A stretch of DNA of 64,000 nt from assembly GCF_021389955.1 (NCBI RefSeq), contig NZ_CP089980.1, positions 2,227,001-2,291,000 on the forward strand, written 5' to 3'. The position numbers were made by a program, and so were the translations under genes. The first letter of the stretch is position 1. The number at the start of each line of letters is the position of its first letter. Below are positions 38,234 through 50,046 of the stretch, piece after piece. The notes under the pieces were generated by a model, which saw only the letters and a program-made list of their open reading frames with translations, did no database searches and was not told the origin of the DNA. The stretch comes from Fulvivirga maritima (lineage in GTDB: Bacteria > Bacteroidota > Bacteroidia > Cytophagales > Cyclobacteriaceae).

Positions 38234-39245
38234 GACTGAACTTACCAAAATGCTAGGGATAAAATTCCCTATTATCATGGCGCCAATGTTTTTGGTGTCT
38301 AATACAGAAATGGTTATTGAAGCTACCCGCGCAGGCATCACCGGAGCTATTCCTTCTTTGAATTACAGAACAGATGAAGAATTTAGGCAGGCTTTGAAAG
38401 AGATGAAGTCGAAGGTTGCGGGGCCTATTGGTATTAACCTTATTGTAAACAAATCCAATTTCCGGCTAAAGGAACAATTGGCTATTTGTGTTGAAGAGAA
38501 AATTGATTTTATAATTACTTCTCTGGGTAACCCGAAGCTGGTAATTGAAAAGTGTAAAAAACATGGTATAAAGGTCTTTTGTGATGTTACAGAAGAGGTT
38601 TATGCTAAAAAGGTAGAGCAATTAGGTGCCGATGCACTTATTGCCGTTAATTCTTCAGCAGGGGGGCATGCCGGAAATATGGAGGCTAAGGATCTTATTC
38701 CTTTATTGAAGTCAGTTTGTAATATTCCTGTTATTTCTGCCGGAGGCGTGGGTAAAGGAGAGCAGCTGCAAGAGATGTTGGATTTGGGGGCTTGTGGTAT
38801 TTCTATGGGCAGCATATTCATTGCCTCGGAGGAAGCTGGTGTTTCTGATGCATATAAAGAGGCCATTGTTAAATATGGTAAGGATGATATAGTGATGACC
38901 GATAAATTGTCAGGCACACCTTGCACGGTGATTAACACACCTTATGTTCAGGAAATCGGGACTCAACAAAACTGGCTGGAAAGGCTGCTCAATAAGCATA
39001 AAAAGCTGAAGAAGTACATGAAAATGCTCACTTTCTATAAAGGAATGAAAAGTTTACAAAAGGCAGCTTTTGGAGCCACTTATAAAACACTCTGGTGTGC
39101 TGGCCCCTCGATTGAGCATGTAACACAGGTGCAGCCTGTAAGTGAAATTGTGGCCAATTTTATAAAGAACTATTGGGATAAAAAAAAAGGAAGTCAATTG
39201 ACTTCCTTTTTTCTGGTTTACAGGCATTTCAGATCTGCGATCTAA
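38220..39245 (+). CDS. Nitronate monooxygenase (2-nitropropane dioxygenase family)
   Basis: FMN-binding TIM-barrel oxidoreductase that oxidises alkyl nitronates such as propionate-3-nitronate. Motifs: PIIMAPMFLVSN near the N-terminus, GPIGINLIVN, and the FMN-phosphate motifs VNSSAGGHAGN and ISAGGVGKG. The start at 38220 (MEILETELTK) overlaps the M28 gene; 38202 is an alternative. The last 16 residues (GSQLTSFFLVYRHFRSAI and neighbours) are translated from a terminator hairpin. If the run of nine A at 39180-39188 were eight, the protein would stop at 39201 with NYWDKKKEVN. I therefore suspect that the annotated tail is an indel artefact. Confidence 0.88.
   Translation: MEILETELTKMLGIKFPIIMAPMFLVSNTEMVIEATRAGITGAIPSLNYRTDEEFRQALKEMKSKVAGPIGINLIVNKSNFRLKEQLAICVEEKIDFIITSLGNPKLVIEKCKKHGIKVFCDVTEEVYAKKVEQLGADALIAVNSSAGGHAGNMEAKDLIPLLKSVCNIPVISAGGVGKGEQLQEMLDLGACGISMGSIFIASEEAGVSDAYKEAIVKYGKDDIVMTDKLSGTPCTVINTPYVQEIGTQQNWLERLLNKHKKLKKYMKMLTFYKGMKSLQKAAFGATYKTLWCAGPSIEHVTQVQPVSEIVANFIKNYWDKKKGSQLTSFFLVYRHFRSAI
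39183..39212 (+). terminator. Terminator after nitronate monooxygenase
   Basis: Near-perfect palindrome AAAAAAGGAAGTCAA/TTGACTTCCTTTTTT with a T6 tail (39207-39212). It lies inside the open frame as sequenced, which is unusual and supports a base-count error just upstream. Confidence 0.85.
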
Positions 39246-39634
39246 AGTCCTGGGTTTAGGTTGAAATTAAATTTTAATTTCTTTTTAACTGAGCTTTATA
39301 GGTCACGCAATATCATTAATAATATTCTTTTTAGAAAGGTAATTACTGAACTAACCTTACGTGTTGGATGAATTGACAGAATTATCTTTAAACGGAATTG
39401 ATTTTGTGAATCATTATATTTTGTTTCGTAAATTTTATTTCATATTAAAATATTTTTATAATTAGCCTTGGAATCACTGTGTAATTAAATAGTGAAGAGG
39501 TTGTTTTTATAAGAGTGATTTTTTTCGGTTTAAATGTTACATTGTTAAGCTAAAAATGTGTCATAAAAACAAAAAAGTATATGATTCCAACGCTTTACCG
39601 AGGTTAATTTTAGCTGTAATTTTCTATTCTTTTT
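39246..39634. other. AT-rich intergenic stretch, no recognised feature
   Basis: 389 nt with no convincing gene, hairpin terminator (beyond the one at its left edge) or complete promoter. It probably holds the control region of the NRAMP transporter gene at 39635. I saw no clear metal-regulator palindrome. Confidence 0.5.
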
Positions 39635-40892
39635 ATGAAGAAAAAATTTCTCCAAATACTTTTTCTGGTCTGTCATTTCAGCAGCTTTTATAGGTCCGGG
39701 TACATTGGCCACAGCCTCTGCTGCAGGAGCATCATACCATACAGGTTTAGTATGGGCTTTGGCTTTTGCTACAGTTGCCTGCATGGTGCTTCAAGAGATG
39801 GCTGCACGTATAACCATAGCATCAGGGAAAGAGATTCTTAATATTCTGGATTCTAAAAAGGTGAAGCTACTTATAGCTATAAGTGTACTTGTGGGCTGTG
39901 CAGCTTATGAGGCGGGAAATATTTTAGGGGCTATAGCAGGATTGAATTTATTGATTGACGTGCCGGTCTTTTTGTCTGTGTCAGTTTTAGTGATTATCTG
40001 CGCTTTAATTTTATGGTTTGGAAGTGTGCAGACAGTAAGCCGTTTTCTGGGTGTTTTTGTAGCAGTTATGGGGCTTGTTTTTTGCGTAGTAGCTTTTAAT
40101 GTAGACCTGGAAGAGGGCGCTATTGCTCAAGGACTTATTCCTAGTGTGCCCGCAGGCAGTGAATGGATAGTTATAGGTTTGATAGGAACTACTATTGTGC
40201 CTTATAACCTTTTTCTAGGTTCAGGCATAAGCAAAGGACAACAGATTCCTGACATGCGTTTCGGTCTGGTTGTTTCGGTATTGTTAGGCGGGGTAGTTTC
40301 TGTGGCTATTCTAGTAGCGGGAATAGAAATTAATGACGTCGTATCTTTTGCTGAATTGGCTAGTGTAACAGGTGAGCACTTGGGGGCTTGGGCAAAAATC
40401 TTTATGGCTTTAGGCTTATTATGTGCCGGACTTACTTCTTCTGTTACTGCACCTTTGGCTGCGGCTCTGATTATGAAGAATGTTGGAGGTACGGATAGAG
40501 CCTACAAATGGGGCTGGATATTAGTGCTAATTACAGGATTTATATTTGGAATTACTGCTCTCAAGCCCATTCCAATAATTATTATGGCTCAGGCTTTAAA
40601 TGGAATGATATTGCCGCTGGTAACTATTTTTTTAATAATCAAGGCGAATGATCTTAACGTAATGACAGCCAAATGTCTGAATGGTTGGCTGATTAATGTG
40701 CTCTCTGTTTTGATCTTGGACGTGGTCCTAATTATTGGTATTAATAATATTTATAAGACCTGTTGTACAGCTTTTCATATTCAAGCTAATAGAGATTTAT
40801 CCACTTTGATTTTTTTACAACTAATAGGCGCTCCAGTTCTGCTTTTTACAGTACTTCGGGTTTTGAAGCTTAGAAAAGTTAAAAATTATTAA
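39635..40892 (+). pseudogene. NRAMP-family divalent metal transporter, frameshifted near the N-terminus
   Basis: Inner-membrane metal-ion:proton symporter of the NRAMP/MntH type, about 418 residues if restored. The ATG at 39635 reads MKKKFLQI and then leaves the family frame. If the run of six A (39641-39646) is read as five, the start is MKKNFSKYFFWSVISAAFIGPGTLATASAAG. This restores TM1 with its metal-site equivalent (GPGTLATASAAG replaces DPGN). Starting instead at ATG 39705 would remove TM1 and this site. TM6 region: GLLCAGLTSSVTAPLAA. The GPGT variant is typical of Bacteroidota NRAMP relatives whose metal preference is less certain. The fault is a +1 in an A run, as in three neighbours. 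Confidence 0.8.
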
Positions 40893-40909
40893 TGGTGATG
40901 TCTTTAAGA

Positions 40910-41617
40910 TTAATTTCTGATATCTTTTTCTAGTTCTTCGTTTTCATAGGCTTGGTCAATATTCATAAAATTGATTGTAGATGAAGGTTGAAAGTTGTAA
41001 TAATCTAAAAATGTGATGCCTTCAATCTGCCTTTCATTATAAGCCTTTCTAAAGCGCATGCCTCCACCATCAGAATGGTATTTATAGGCAAGGAAGTCAA
41101 TTTTAAGGTTGGCCGTATTTATCCAATAAAGAAAAATGTCATTATAATCTTCACCACCACCATCTTCTCTAAAAGTTACTTTGACTTTATGATAAGCTTG
41201 GCCTTTAATGGTGGTTTCTTTTAGGTATTCTTTAACTACAGCCTCTTGATCAAGGCCATATGGAAGTAGAGCAAAATAGATAACAGAGTTTACGGAGTTG
41301 CTATACTTAGCGGCAGTACTGTCGGGTGTTTCTGCCAGAGCACCATTTATATATCTCTTAAAGGAATCATTAGTCAGTACATCTCTTATGAGGTCATTAT
41401 CCTGCTTAAATAATCTGATATATTGGTATTGACCATTGTTGAACTTGGCACCATATTCTTTATCTCTGAAACTAAACTCTACCATTTTGCCATTCAGCGA
41501 CTTCATACCCATGACCTCAATAGTCTTGTTGATCAGCTCTTCTCCTTTAGAAGGTTCATGGCAGCTGGTAGCAGAAATGGAGGCGATGATAATAAGGGCC
41601 AATAGAGCGTGCTTCAT
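40910..41617 (-). CDS. DUF6503-type lipoprotein
   Basis: About 235 residues. Start chosen at ATG 41617 (MKHALLALIIIASISATSC), a clear lipoprotein signal; the longer frame from 41770 runs into the neighbouring gene. The body has the LolA-like beta pattern seen in DUF6503 proteins: LINKTIEVMGMKSLNGKMVEF, KVKVTFREDGGGEDYNDIF, YKYHSDGGGMRFR. It is predicted to sit in the periplasm, possibly binding a lipid or hydrophobic ligand. It lies 1 nt after the arginase-family gene stop, so probably the same operon. Function unknown. Confidence 0.7.
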   Translation of the reverse strand: MKHALLALIIIASISATSCHEPSKGEELINKTIEVMGMKSLNGKMVEFSFRDKEYGAKFNNGQYQYIRLFKQDNDLIRDVLTNDSFKRYINGALAETPDSTAAKYSNSVNSVIYFALLPYGLDQEAVVKEYLKETTIKGQAYHKVKVTFREDGGGEDYNDIFLYWINTANLKIDFLAYKYHSDGGGMRFRKAYNERQIEGITFLDYYNFQPSSTINFMNIDQAYENEELEKDIRN

Positions 41618-41618
41618 A

Positions 41619-42780
41619 TTATATGAGTTTCGCGTGGGTGGTAATATACCTTTCTGGTAACTCTCCTTTAGTGGCGGTTTGGTAATCAGTATATGAGCAT
41701 GGGATAATGCAGTTTCTGGAATATTTTTCTTTTCCTTGTGGATAAGGTACTTCCATCCACCATTTTTCACTGATTTTGCTTTTATAAAAATGCAATACTT
41801 CAGGCTCAGAAGGCATAGAAACCACGAATTTCAGGTAGTCATTATTCTTGAAGTTCTGCTCGTTTTTACGATGATAAAAGCCTTCTACAAAATACCATAT
41901 CATAGTGGCTATTACAGCGGCAGTTTTTTTATTATCATCGTCTAGCAAGGGATTGTACTCATAGAATCCTACGGAGCTTAGTTTTTCATTAAGTCCTGCA
42001 TACCAGCAGATCTGGCAGGCTTCTTCCCCAGTTAAACCAAAAGGCTGGGCATTAGCATTGCCAGGAGCATCACTTGATTTAATAGCTGTAACATCAAAAG
42101 ACAGCATATCAGCATTTCTAATGATTGGTTCCATCTCCTGAATATTGGCTCTGAGGTGTCCTATCCTATAGGCTTCAAAATATAGCTTTTCCAGAATAGC
42201 AATGGCATTAGGGTCTATTAAATAGCTTTGGTAGGCCAAATGGCTATAGTTGAAAAGGTAATTGGGCTCATGAAGCAAAATTTTATGAATATGCTGCTGA
42301 CTGGCACTTACTGCTGATGAATCCTCCATGTCAAGAAAAGCATCCACATTGAGCAGGCTGATCAGTTTATCTAAATCTTCATACGCCTGGTACTGGCCGT
42401 AGTCGAGATCATGAGAGCCGCCGATGATTAAAGGGAGAACATTATTTTCAATGAGGTTCTGACAAACTTCTTTTATTCTCCCTAATGTTTCTCCATGGTC
42501 TATGCCATTTCTAAGGGTACCCATGTCCACTATTTTATAGTGGCCGTGGCCTTTTTTTTAGGTTAAATAGCTTCTTCCTGATTTCAATACTGCCTTTGGC
42601 GGTACCTTTATTATGCTCCGTGCCTGCTTCTTCATTTACTCCAATAATAGCAATGTCAGCCTCCCGGTACGGGGGCATTTTATCGGTGTATACTTTTATG
42701 TTTTTATAAAAGCTATTGGCTTGTTTTATGTGAGCAAAGTGCTCTTCTTCTATCGGAGAAAAAAAGATTTTCAGATCCAT
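41619..42780 (-). pseudogene. Arginase/formimidoylglutamase-family protein, frameshifted by one extra base in an A8 run
   Basis: Two frames join at the run of eight T (42552-42559; A8 on the gene strand). The first reads ...FNLKKRPRPL-stop. With seven A it reads NLKKGHGHYKIVDMGTLRNG, continuing into the long second frame. The restored protein is about 386 residues. Metal-site positions: GGSHDLDYG is intact. The usual DAHxD is DAFLD (His to Phe) and the SFDxD segment is SFDVTAIKSSD (second Asp to Thr), so two manganese ligands appear missing. Bacteroidota proteins of this group often have SFDIS-type variants and are annotated formimidoylglutamase; whether they hydrolyse ureido substrates is uncertain. 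Confidence 0.8.
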
Positions 42781-42829
42781 ATATCAGGCTTTTCTTAAGA
42801 GGTTAAATTTAATGGTTTGCCAATTAATT

Positions 42830-42867
42830 AAAAATAAAAAACCCTAAAGCCGAAACTTTAGGGTTTT
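42830..42867 (-). terminator. Terminator of nqrF (also works on the plus strand)
   Basis: AAAACCCTAAAG (42838-42849), loop CCGAAA, CTTTAGGGTTTT (42856-42867): a 12-bp perfect stem. On the minus strand the T-run continues through the complement of 42830-42840. Confidence 0.9.
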
Positions 42868-42887
42868 CAAATTTATGTTTTATGAGT

Positions 42888-44195
42888 TTATTCTCCGAAG
42901 TCGTCAAATCTGATGTTTTCAGAAGGAATACCCATATCATCGAGCATTTTCAGAACTGCGGCATTCATCAAAGGAGGTCCGCATAAGTAGAATTCTACTT
43001 CGTCTGGCTCAGGGTGATCTTTTAAATAGTTATCTAAAAGTGCCTGGTGAATAAATCCGGTATATCCATCACCTTCTTTATCATCAAGACTCTTTTTAAT
43101 TTTCCAATTATCTTCTTTTAAAGGCTCAGAAAGAGCAATGTTGAACTGGAAGTTAGGGAACTCTTCTTCAATTTTTCTGAAGTGGTTCACGTAGAATAAT
43201 TCTTTCTTAGATCTACCTCCATACCAGTAAGAAACTTTTCTGTCAGTTTTCATGGTGTGGAATAAGTGGAATATCTGAGCTCTAAGAGGAGCCATACCTG
43301 CACCACCACCAACGTAGATCATTTCTCTGTTAGTAGAGTGGTTGATAGCAAACTCTCCGTAAGGACCAGAAACAGTTACTTTGTCACCTGGCTTTCTTGA
43401 GAATATATAAGAAGAACAAATTCCTGGGTTAACATCCATCCATTTACCAGCACCTCTGTCCCAAGGTGGAGTAGCAATACGAATATTAAGCATTACGATA
43501 TTACCTTCTGCAGGGTGGTTGGCCATAGAGTAAGCTCTGTAGATAGGCTCATCATTTCTCATTACCAAGCCCCATAGTTGGAATTTATCCCAGTCAGACT
43601 GGAATACATCGTTAGGGTGATTAAGCTCAGGTTTTGGAGTAATGTCCATTTCAGAGAAGTTAACCGTTACTACAGGTACGTCAATCTGAACGTAACCCCC
43701 AGCTTCAAAGTCTAAAGTTTCTCCTTCAGGAAGTCTTACTACAAATTCTTTAATGAAGGTAGAAACGTTGTAGTTAGATACAACTTCACATTCCCACTTC
43801 TTAATACCAAAGATTTCTTCAGGTATTTTTATCTTAAGGTCTTGTTTAACTTTTACCTGGCATGAAAGGCGTACATTCTCTTTTTGTTCAGCTCTGCTTA
43901 AGTGACCTACCTCTGTAGGTAACACATCGCCACCCCCTTCTTGTACTACGCACTTACACATGGCACATGTACCACCACCACCACAGGCAGAAGGTAAGAA
44001 TATCTTCTGAGCTGATAATGTGGAAAGTAATGAAGATCCAGCGGAAGTAACTACAGGGTTGTCAGTATCTCCGTTGATAACTATGTTAACCGGGCCTGAC
44101 TGCACAAGTTTAGATTGTGCAAAAAGAAGAATAAACACCAATAGCAGGATAATGATTGTAAATGCTACGATGGATGTTAAAATAATTGTACTCAT
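42888..44195 (-). CDS. nqrF: Na+-translocating NADH:quinone reductase subunit F
   Basis: NADH-oxidising subunit of the sodium-pumping Na+-NQR complex at the inner membrane. 435 residues, usual length. One N-terminal TM (about 5-26), a 2Fe-2S domain with [12 protein letters not shown] and a further Cys in LSCQVKV, an FAD domain (RAYSMANHP) and an NADH domain ([24 protein letters not shown]). Its 3' neighbour is its own terminator and the upstream gene is divergent, so here nqrF stands alone without nqrA-E. A -7 box TATATTTG (44254-44247 on the minus strand) lies about 52 nt upstream; no good -33 box is seen. Identity is secure. Confidence 0.96.
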   Translation of the reverse strand: MSTIILTSIVAFTIIILLLVFILLFAQSKLVQSGPVNIVINGDTDNPVVTSAGSSLLSTLSAQKIFLPSACGGGGTCAMCKCVVQEGGGDVLPTEVGHLSRAEQKENVRLSCQVKVKQDLKIKIPEEIFGIKKWECEVVSNYNVSTFIKEFVVRLPEGETLDFEAGGYVQIDVPVVTVNFSEMDITPKPELNHPNDVFQSDWDKFQLWGLVMRNDEPIYRAYSMANHPAEGNIVMLNIRIATPPWDRGAGKWMDVNPGICSSYIFSRKPGDKVTVSGPYGEFAINHSTNREMIYVGGGAGMAPLRAQIFHLFHTMKTDRKVSYWYGGRSKKELFYVNHFRKIEEEFPNFQFNIALSEPLKEDNWKIKKSLDDKEGDGYTGFIHQALLDNYLKDHPEPDEVEFYLCGPPLMNAAVLKMLDDMGIPSENIRFDDFGE

Positions 44196-44447
44196 TGAAT
44201 TTGAATCATTTATTCAATAAAAAATTGCCCCCTATTCAAGGGACTACAAATATATTTAGTAAATATCTAAAACTATAATCTGATACCCTAAATTTTGGTA
44301 TCGGCTATAAATAATAATGTCCTTCATCTCTCATAACTCAGGCTTATTATAGGGTTTAAGAAATTAACATTATCATAATTTTTTCATAATCGATTTTGGC
44401 TTCCTCCATATTACTTTCAGGCCTTAAACTAATTAACACACCTAATT

Positions 44448-46313
44448 ATGAAAAAACTCTTATTAATAATGGCCATTATAGCCATAATGCTCCCTGTTGT
44501 GAGCTGTTCTGATGATGAAGATTGTTGTGATAACCCACAAATATTACAGTTTGAAAGTACAGCAGGTAGTATGCCTGAAGATTCTGCCGGATATACTATT
44601 CCTTTCTTTTTTACCGAAGCTTATAACGAGAGTAGTACGGTTATCATTAATATTTCTACTGAGGCTGTTTATGGAGAAGATTATACTACTGAGCCCGCAG
44701 CTGAAGAAGGGACACTTACAATTATAGTTTCTGAGAATGAAACAGAAGGTAGTTTTACGGTAAGACCTATTGATAACGAAGATTTGGAAGGGGATTTCAC
44801 AATAATCTTTGAATTATCTGATGAACTGTTTGCTGTGGGTAGTTTGAATAAATTTGTACTTACGGTAAAGGAAGATGAGATACCTCTTGTAGAAGACCCT
44901 GCAAGTTTTGGATTGGCGGGTGGAATTACGCTCAGTGGCGGAGAAGGAGCGGCAGAGATATCTGCATTTGATCCATCTACTAACCGGCTTTTTGTGGTTA
45001 ATAATGCTGAAGATTCAAGAATAGATGTGGTAGACTTTTCTAATCCTGCGAGTCTAGAATTTATCACCAGTATTGATGTTACTCCCTATGGAGGCGGAGT
45101 AAATAGTGTGGCCGTGAAAGATGGTTATTTGGCCGCAGCTATAGAGGCAGATGATAAACAAGCCGATGGTAACGTTGTAATATTCAACACTTCAGATTAT
45201 AACCTGGCAGCATTAGTAACTGTAGGTGCCTTACCTGATATGGTCACTTTTACCCCTGATGGCAGGTATGTTTTATCAGCTAATGAGGGCGAACCTAATG
45301 ATGATTACGATATTGATCCGGAAGGTTCGGTTTCTATTATAGATACGCAGTCTGACTACGCCGTGACTACACTTGGCTTTGAAGGCTTTGCTTCTGAGCA
45401 AGCAGATTTAATGGCGGCAGGGTTTAGAATTTTCGGGCCTAATGCCAGTTTTGCAGAGGACATAGAGCCAGAATATATTACTATTTCTGAAGATTCTCAA
45501 TATGCATGGGTGAGCTTGCAAGAAAACAATGGTATTGCAAAAATAGATATTCAGTCGGCTACAATTACAGATATTTTTCCGTTGGGCTATAAAGATTTTA
45601 GTATAACTGGTAATGAAATAGATCCTAGCGATGATGATGGCGCCGTTAATTTTGGCCTGTGGCCGGTAAAAGGAATATACATGCCTGATGCTTTGGCACA
45701 TTTCGCTATAGGAGGTACGGACTATATTATAACTGCTAATGAAGGTGATACCCGGGATTATGATGGTTATAGTGAAGAGGAAAGGGTGAAAAATGTAGTG
45801 TTAGATAATTCCGTATTTACTGATGCCAGTATAATGGATGATGAAAATCTGGGCAGGCTGACTGTTACTACTACTTTAGGGTATAATGAAAGTACGTCTT
45901 CTTATAATGAATTATATGTTCCTGGGGGTCGATCTTTCAGCATTTGGAATGGTAGTACGGGAGCTTTGGTTTATGATTGTGGTAGTGCTATGGAAAGAGC
46001 CATTAATGATTATGGCATATATGATGATGGTAGAAGTGATAATAAAGGGGTAGAACCTGAAGGAGTGGCAATTGGCATAATGGGAGACCGAACAATAGCG
46101 TTTGTAGGATTAGAAAGGGTAGATGCTGTGGTGATATATGATATAACTAATCCTACAGCACCAAGCTTCTTGCAAATTTTAGAGACTGGAGATGCTCCCG
46201 AAGGAATAGTTTTCATTTCGGCAGAAGAAAGCCCCACCGGAAGAAGTTTGTTAGTAGTAAGCTCAGAAGATGATGGTCAGGTTTTGGTGTTTCAGCCTGA
46301 GGTAGTGATGTAG
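44448..46313 (+). CDS. Choice-of-anchor I beta-propeller lipoprotein with Calx-beta-like domain
   Basis: 621 residues. Lipoprotein signal MKKLLLIMAIIAIMLPVVSC. An acidic Calx-beta-like domain follows (about 30-145; YGEDYTTEPAAEEGTLTI, LEGDFTIIFELSD). Then comes the choice-of-anchor I region (about 150-620): NRLFVVNNAEDSRIDVVDF, SANEGEPNDDYDIDPEGS, TANEGDTRDYDGYSEE, GVEPEGVAIG. The many DxDxD-like loops suggest calcium binding. This family is often found secreted and next to phosphatases or nucleases, but its activity is unsettled; no catalytic residues are identified here. It is monocistronic, with a terminator 18 nt after the stop. Confidence 0.82.
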   Translation: MKKLLLIMAIIAIMLPVVSCSDDEDCCDNPQILQFESTAGSMPEDSAGYTIPFFFTEAYNESSTVIINISTEAVYGEDYTTEPAAEEGTLTIIVSENETEGSFTVRPIDNEDLEGDFTIIFELSDELFAVGSLNKFVLTVKEDEIPLVEDPASFGLAGGITLSGGEGAAEISAFDPSTNRLFVVNNAEDSRIDVVDFSNPASLEFITSIDVTPYGGGVNSVAVKDGYLAAAIEADDKQADGNVVIFNTSDYNLAALVTVGALPDMVTFTPDGRYVLSANEGEPNDDYDIDPEGSVSIIDTQSDYAVTTLGFEGFASEQADLMAAGFRIFGPNASFAEDIEPEYITISEDSQYAWVSLQENNGIAKIDIQSATITDIFPLGYKDFSITGNEIDPSDDDGAVNFGLWPVKGIYMPDALAHFAIGGTDYIITANEGDTRDYDGYSEEERVKNVVLDNSVFTDASIMDDENLGRLTVTTTLGYNESTSSYNELYVPGGRSFSIWNGSTGALVYDCGSAMERAINDYGIYDDGRSDNKGVEPEGVAIGIMGDRTIAFVGLERVDAVVIYDITNPTAPSFLQILETGDAPEGIVFISAEESPTGRSLLVVSSEDDGQVLVFQPEVVM

Positions 46314-46330
46314 TAAGCTCTGAAATATAC

Positions 46331-46366
46331 CAAAAAGGCCCTGTTATTAATTACAGGGCCTTTTTG
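46331..46366. terminator. Bidirectional terminator between the choice-of-anchor I gene and hom
   Basis: CAAAAAGGCCCTGT (46331-46344) and ACAGGGCCTTTTTG (46353-46366): a 14-bp perfect stem with T-runs on both strands, placed between convergent genes. Confidence 0.93.
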
Positions 46367-46368
46367 GT

Positions 46369-47583
46369 TTAAGCGTAAAAGTATGTAAGCTTCGAAAGTT
46401 CTATTTCAGCGCTTTTACCTGAAGTAAAAATCACATTAGCACCTTCTTTAGCTTTTTCTAAAATTCCTTTAAGGTTTTGCAAGCTGATTTTTCCGATCAC
46501 ATAACCATGCTTTTGCCCAACAAACTTCTCTGAAACATTTTCAAAGACTGAAAGATCTACGTTTTCAGGATCATCAAAGCGTAAGTAAACTTCAGACAAG
46601 TCTTCCTGTACCGTTAGGTTTCTGCTTTCAGCATAGTTATAAGTGTATTCTTTAGTAAGAGAAGCCACATCAGCTAATACCGCCAGGCCAGTAGGCAAAC
46701 TTCCTGCTCCTTTACCGATTAATGTTTGCTCATGGGCATATTTACCATTAATAAGTACGCAGTTAAATTCATTTTCAACGTGGTAAAGCGGATTGTCGCT
46801 ATCAATATAATGAGGAGCCACTAGTAAGGATAGCTGCCCGTTTACTGCAGTAGCTTTGGCTACCAATTTTATTTTAAGATTTCTTTCTTTGGCAAAACGA
46901 ATATCTTCGTCAGAAATATTTTGAATACCCCAGTTAAAGATTTTTTCAGGACTTACAGAAATGCCAAAAGCATGTTGGATTACAATGCTCAGTTTAAATT
47001 TAGGATCGAAACCTCCTACGTCAAGGGTTGGATCTGTCTCAGCAAAACCATTTTCCTGTGCTTCTTTTAGGGCTTCATCATAAGATTGGCCTTCTTGAAA
47101 AAGCTTAGTAAGAATGTAGTTAGAAGATCCGTTAAATATTCCTTTTACTTCAGTGATTTGCTCAGAAGCGTAGTAGTCATTCAGGTTTCTAATGATTGGG
47201 ATACTGCCACATACAGCACCTTCATATAAAAGAGGAGTGTTATATTCTTTTTGAAGAGCTATTAATTCGGGTAAGTGTTCGGCTACCATTTTTTTGTTAG
47301 CAGTAACTACAGCTTTACCTTTTTTTAATGACTTTGTTACGATCTCAAAGGCCGCTTCCGCATCATCAATTAGCTCTACTACTATATTAATAGAATCATC
47401 GTTTAAAATTTCATCAGCAGAAAAAATGAATTTTTCTGAAGCGATGGGAGATCTGTCTTTGTCTTTGTTTTTAACACATATTTTAGAGATCTCGGCATCT
47501 AAATCATTATTAGTGGTGAGTGTTTCATAAAGTCCCTTTCCAACACATCCAAACCCAAAAAGTCCAATTTTATACTTACTCAT
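46369..47583 (-). CDS. hom: Homoserine dehydrogenase
   Basis: Reduces aspartate semialdehyde to homoserine with NAD(P)H, the branch enzyme of threonine and methionine synthesis; cytoplasmic. 404 residues: Rossmann domain (IGLFGFGCVGKGL), the catalytic/dimer region with ANKKMVAEHLPE, GAVCGSIPIIRNLNDYYA, GIFNGSSNYIL and LDVGGFDPKFKLSI, and a C-terminal ACT-like regulatory part (about 320-404). It is a monofunctional form, without fused aspartokinase. Last gene of the metY-metX-hom operon, 7 nt after metX, so its expression should follow the SAM riboswitch. Confidence 0.95.
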   Translation of the reverse strand: MSKYKIGLFGFGCVGKGLYETLTTNNDLDAEISKICVKNKDKDRSPIASEKFIFSADEILNDDSINIVVELIDDAEAAFEIVTKSLKKGKAVVTANKKMVAEHLPELIALQKEYNTPLLYEGAVCGSIPIIRNLNDYYASEQITEVKGIFNGSSNYILTKLFQEGQSYDEALKEAQENGFAETDPTLDVGGFDPKFKLSIVIQHAFGISVSPEKIFNWGIQNISDEDIRFAKERNLKIKLVAKATAVNGQLSLLVAPHYIDSDNPLYHVENEFNCVLINGKYAHEQTLIGKGAGSLPTGLAVLADVASLTKEYTYNYAESRNLTVQEDLSEVYLRFDDPENVDLSVFENVSEKFVGQKHGYVIGKISLQNLKGILEKAKEGANVIFTSGKSAEIELSKLTYFYA

Positions 47584-47590
47584 ATGAATT

Positions 47591-49946
<2,356 letters not shown>

Positions 49947-49972
49947 CTAATTGGAATAATTTATTTGATTGA

Positions 49973-50019
49973 TATACTCGAGAAAAATTGAGTATAGTTT
50001 TTTCTGCCAAGAAGGCAAT
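49973..50019 (-). other. Two small stem-loops between the poly-Cys ORF and metY
   Basis: On the minus strand: TGCC/GGCA (50014-50017 and 50005-50008) and TATACTC/GAGTATA (49990-49996 and 49973-49979, 10-nt loop). Neither is followed by a clear U-run. They could be part of an expression platform that responds to ribosome position on the upstream small ORF. Inference only. Confidence 0.35.
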
Positions 50020-50046
50020 TTTGTTTAAGTACGTTTTAGGTAGGTA

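Noticed and set aside
34440-42560. Phase variation as explanation for the frameshifts
   Set aside because: The runs are only 6-8 nt, occur in housekeeping genes such as pyrC, and are all +1; sequencing error is simpler.
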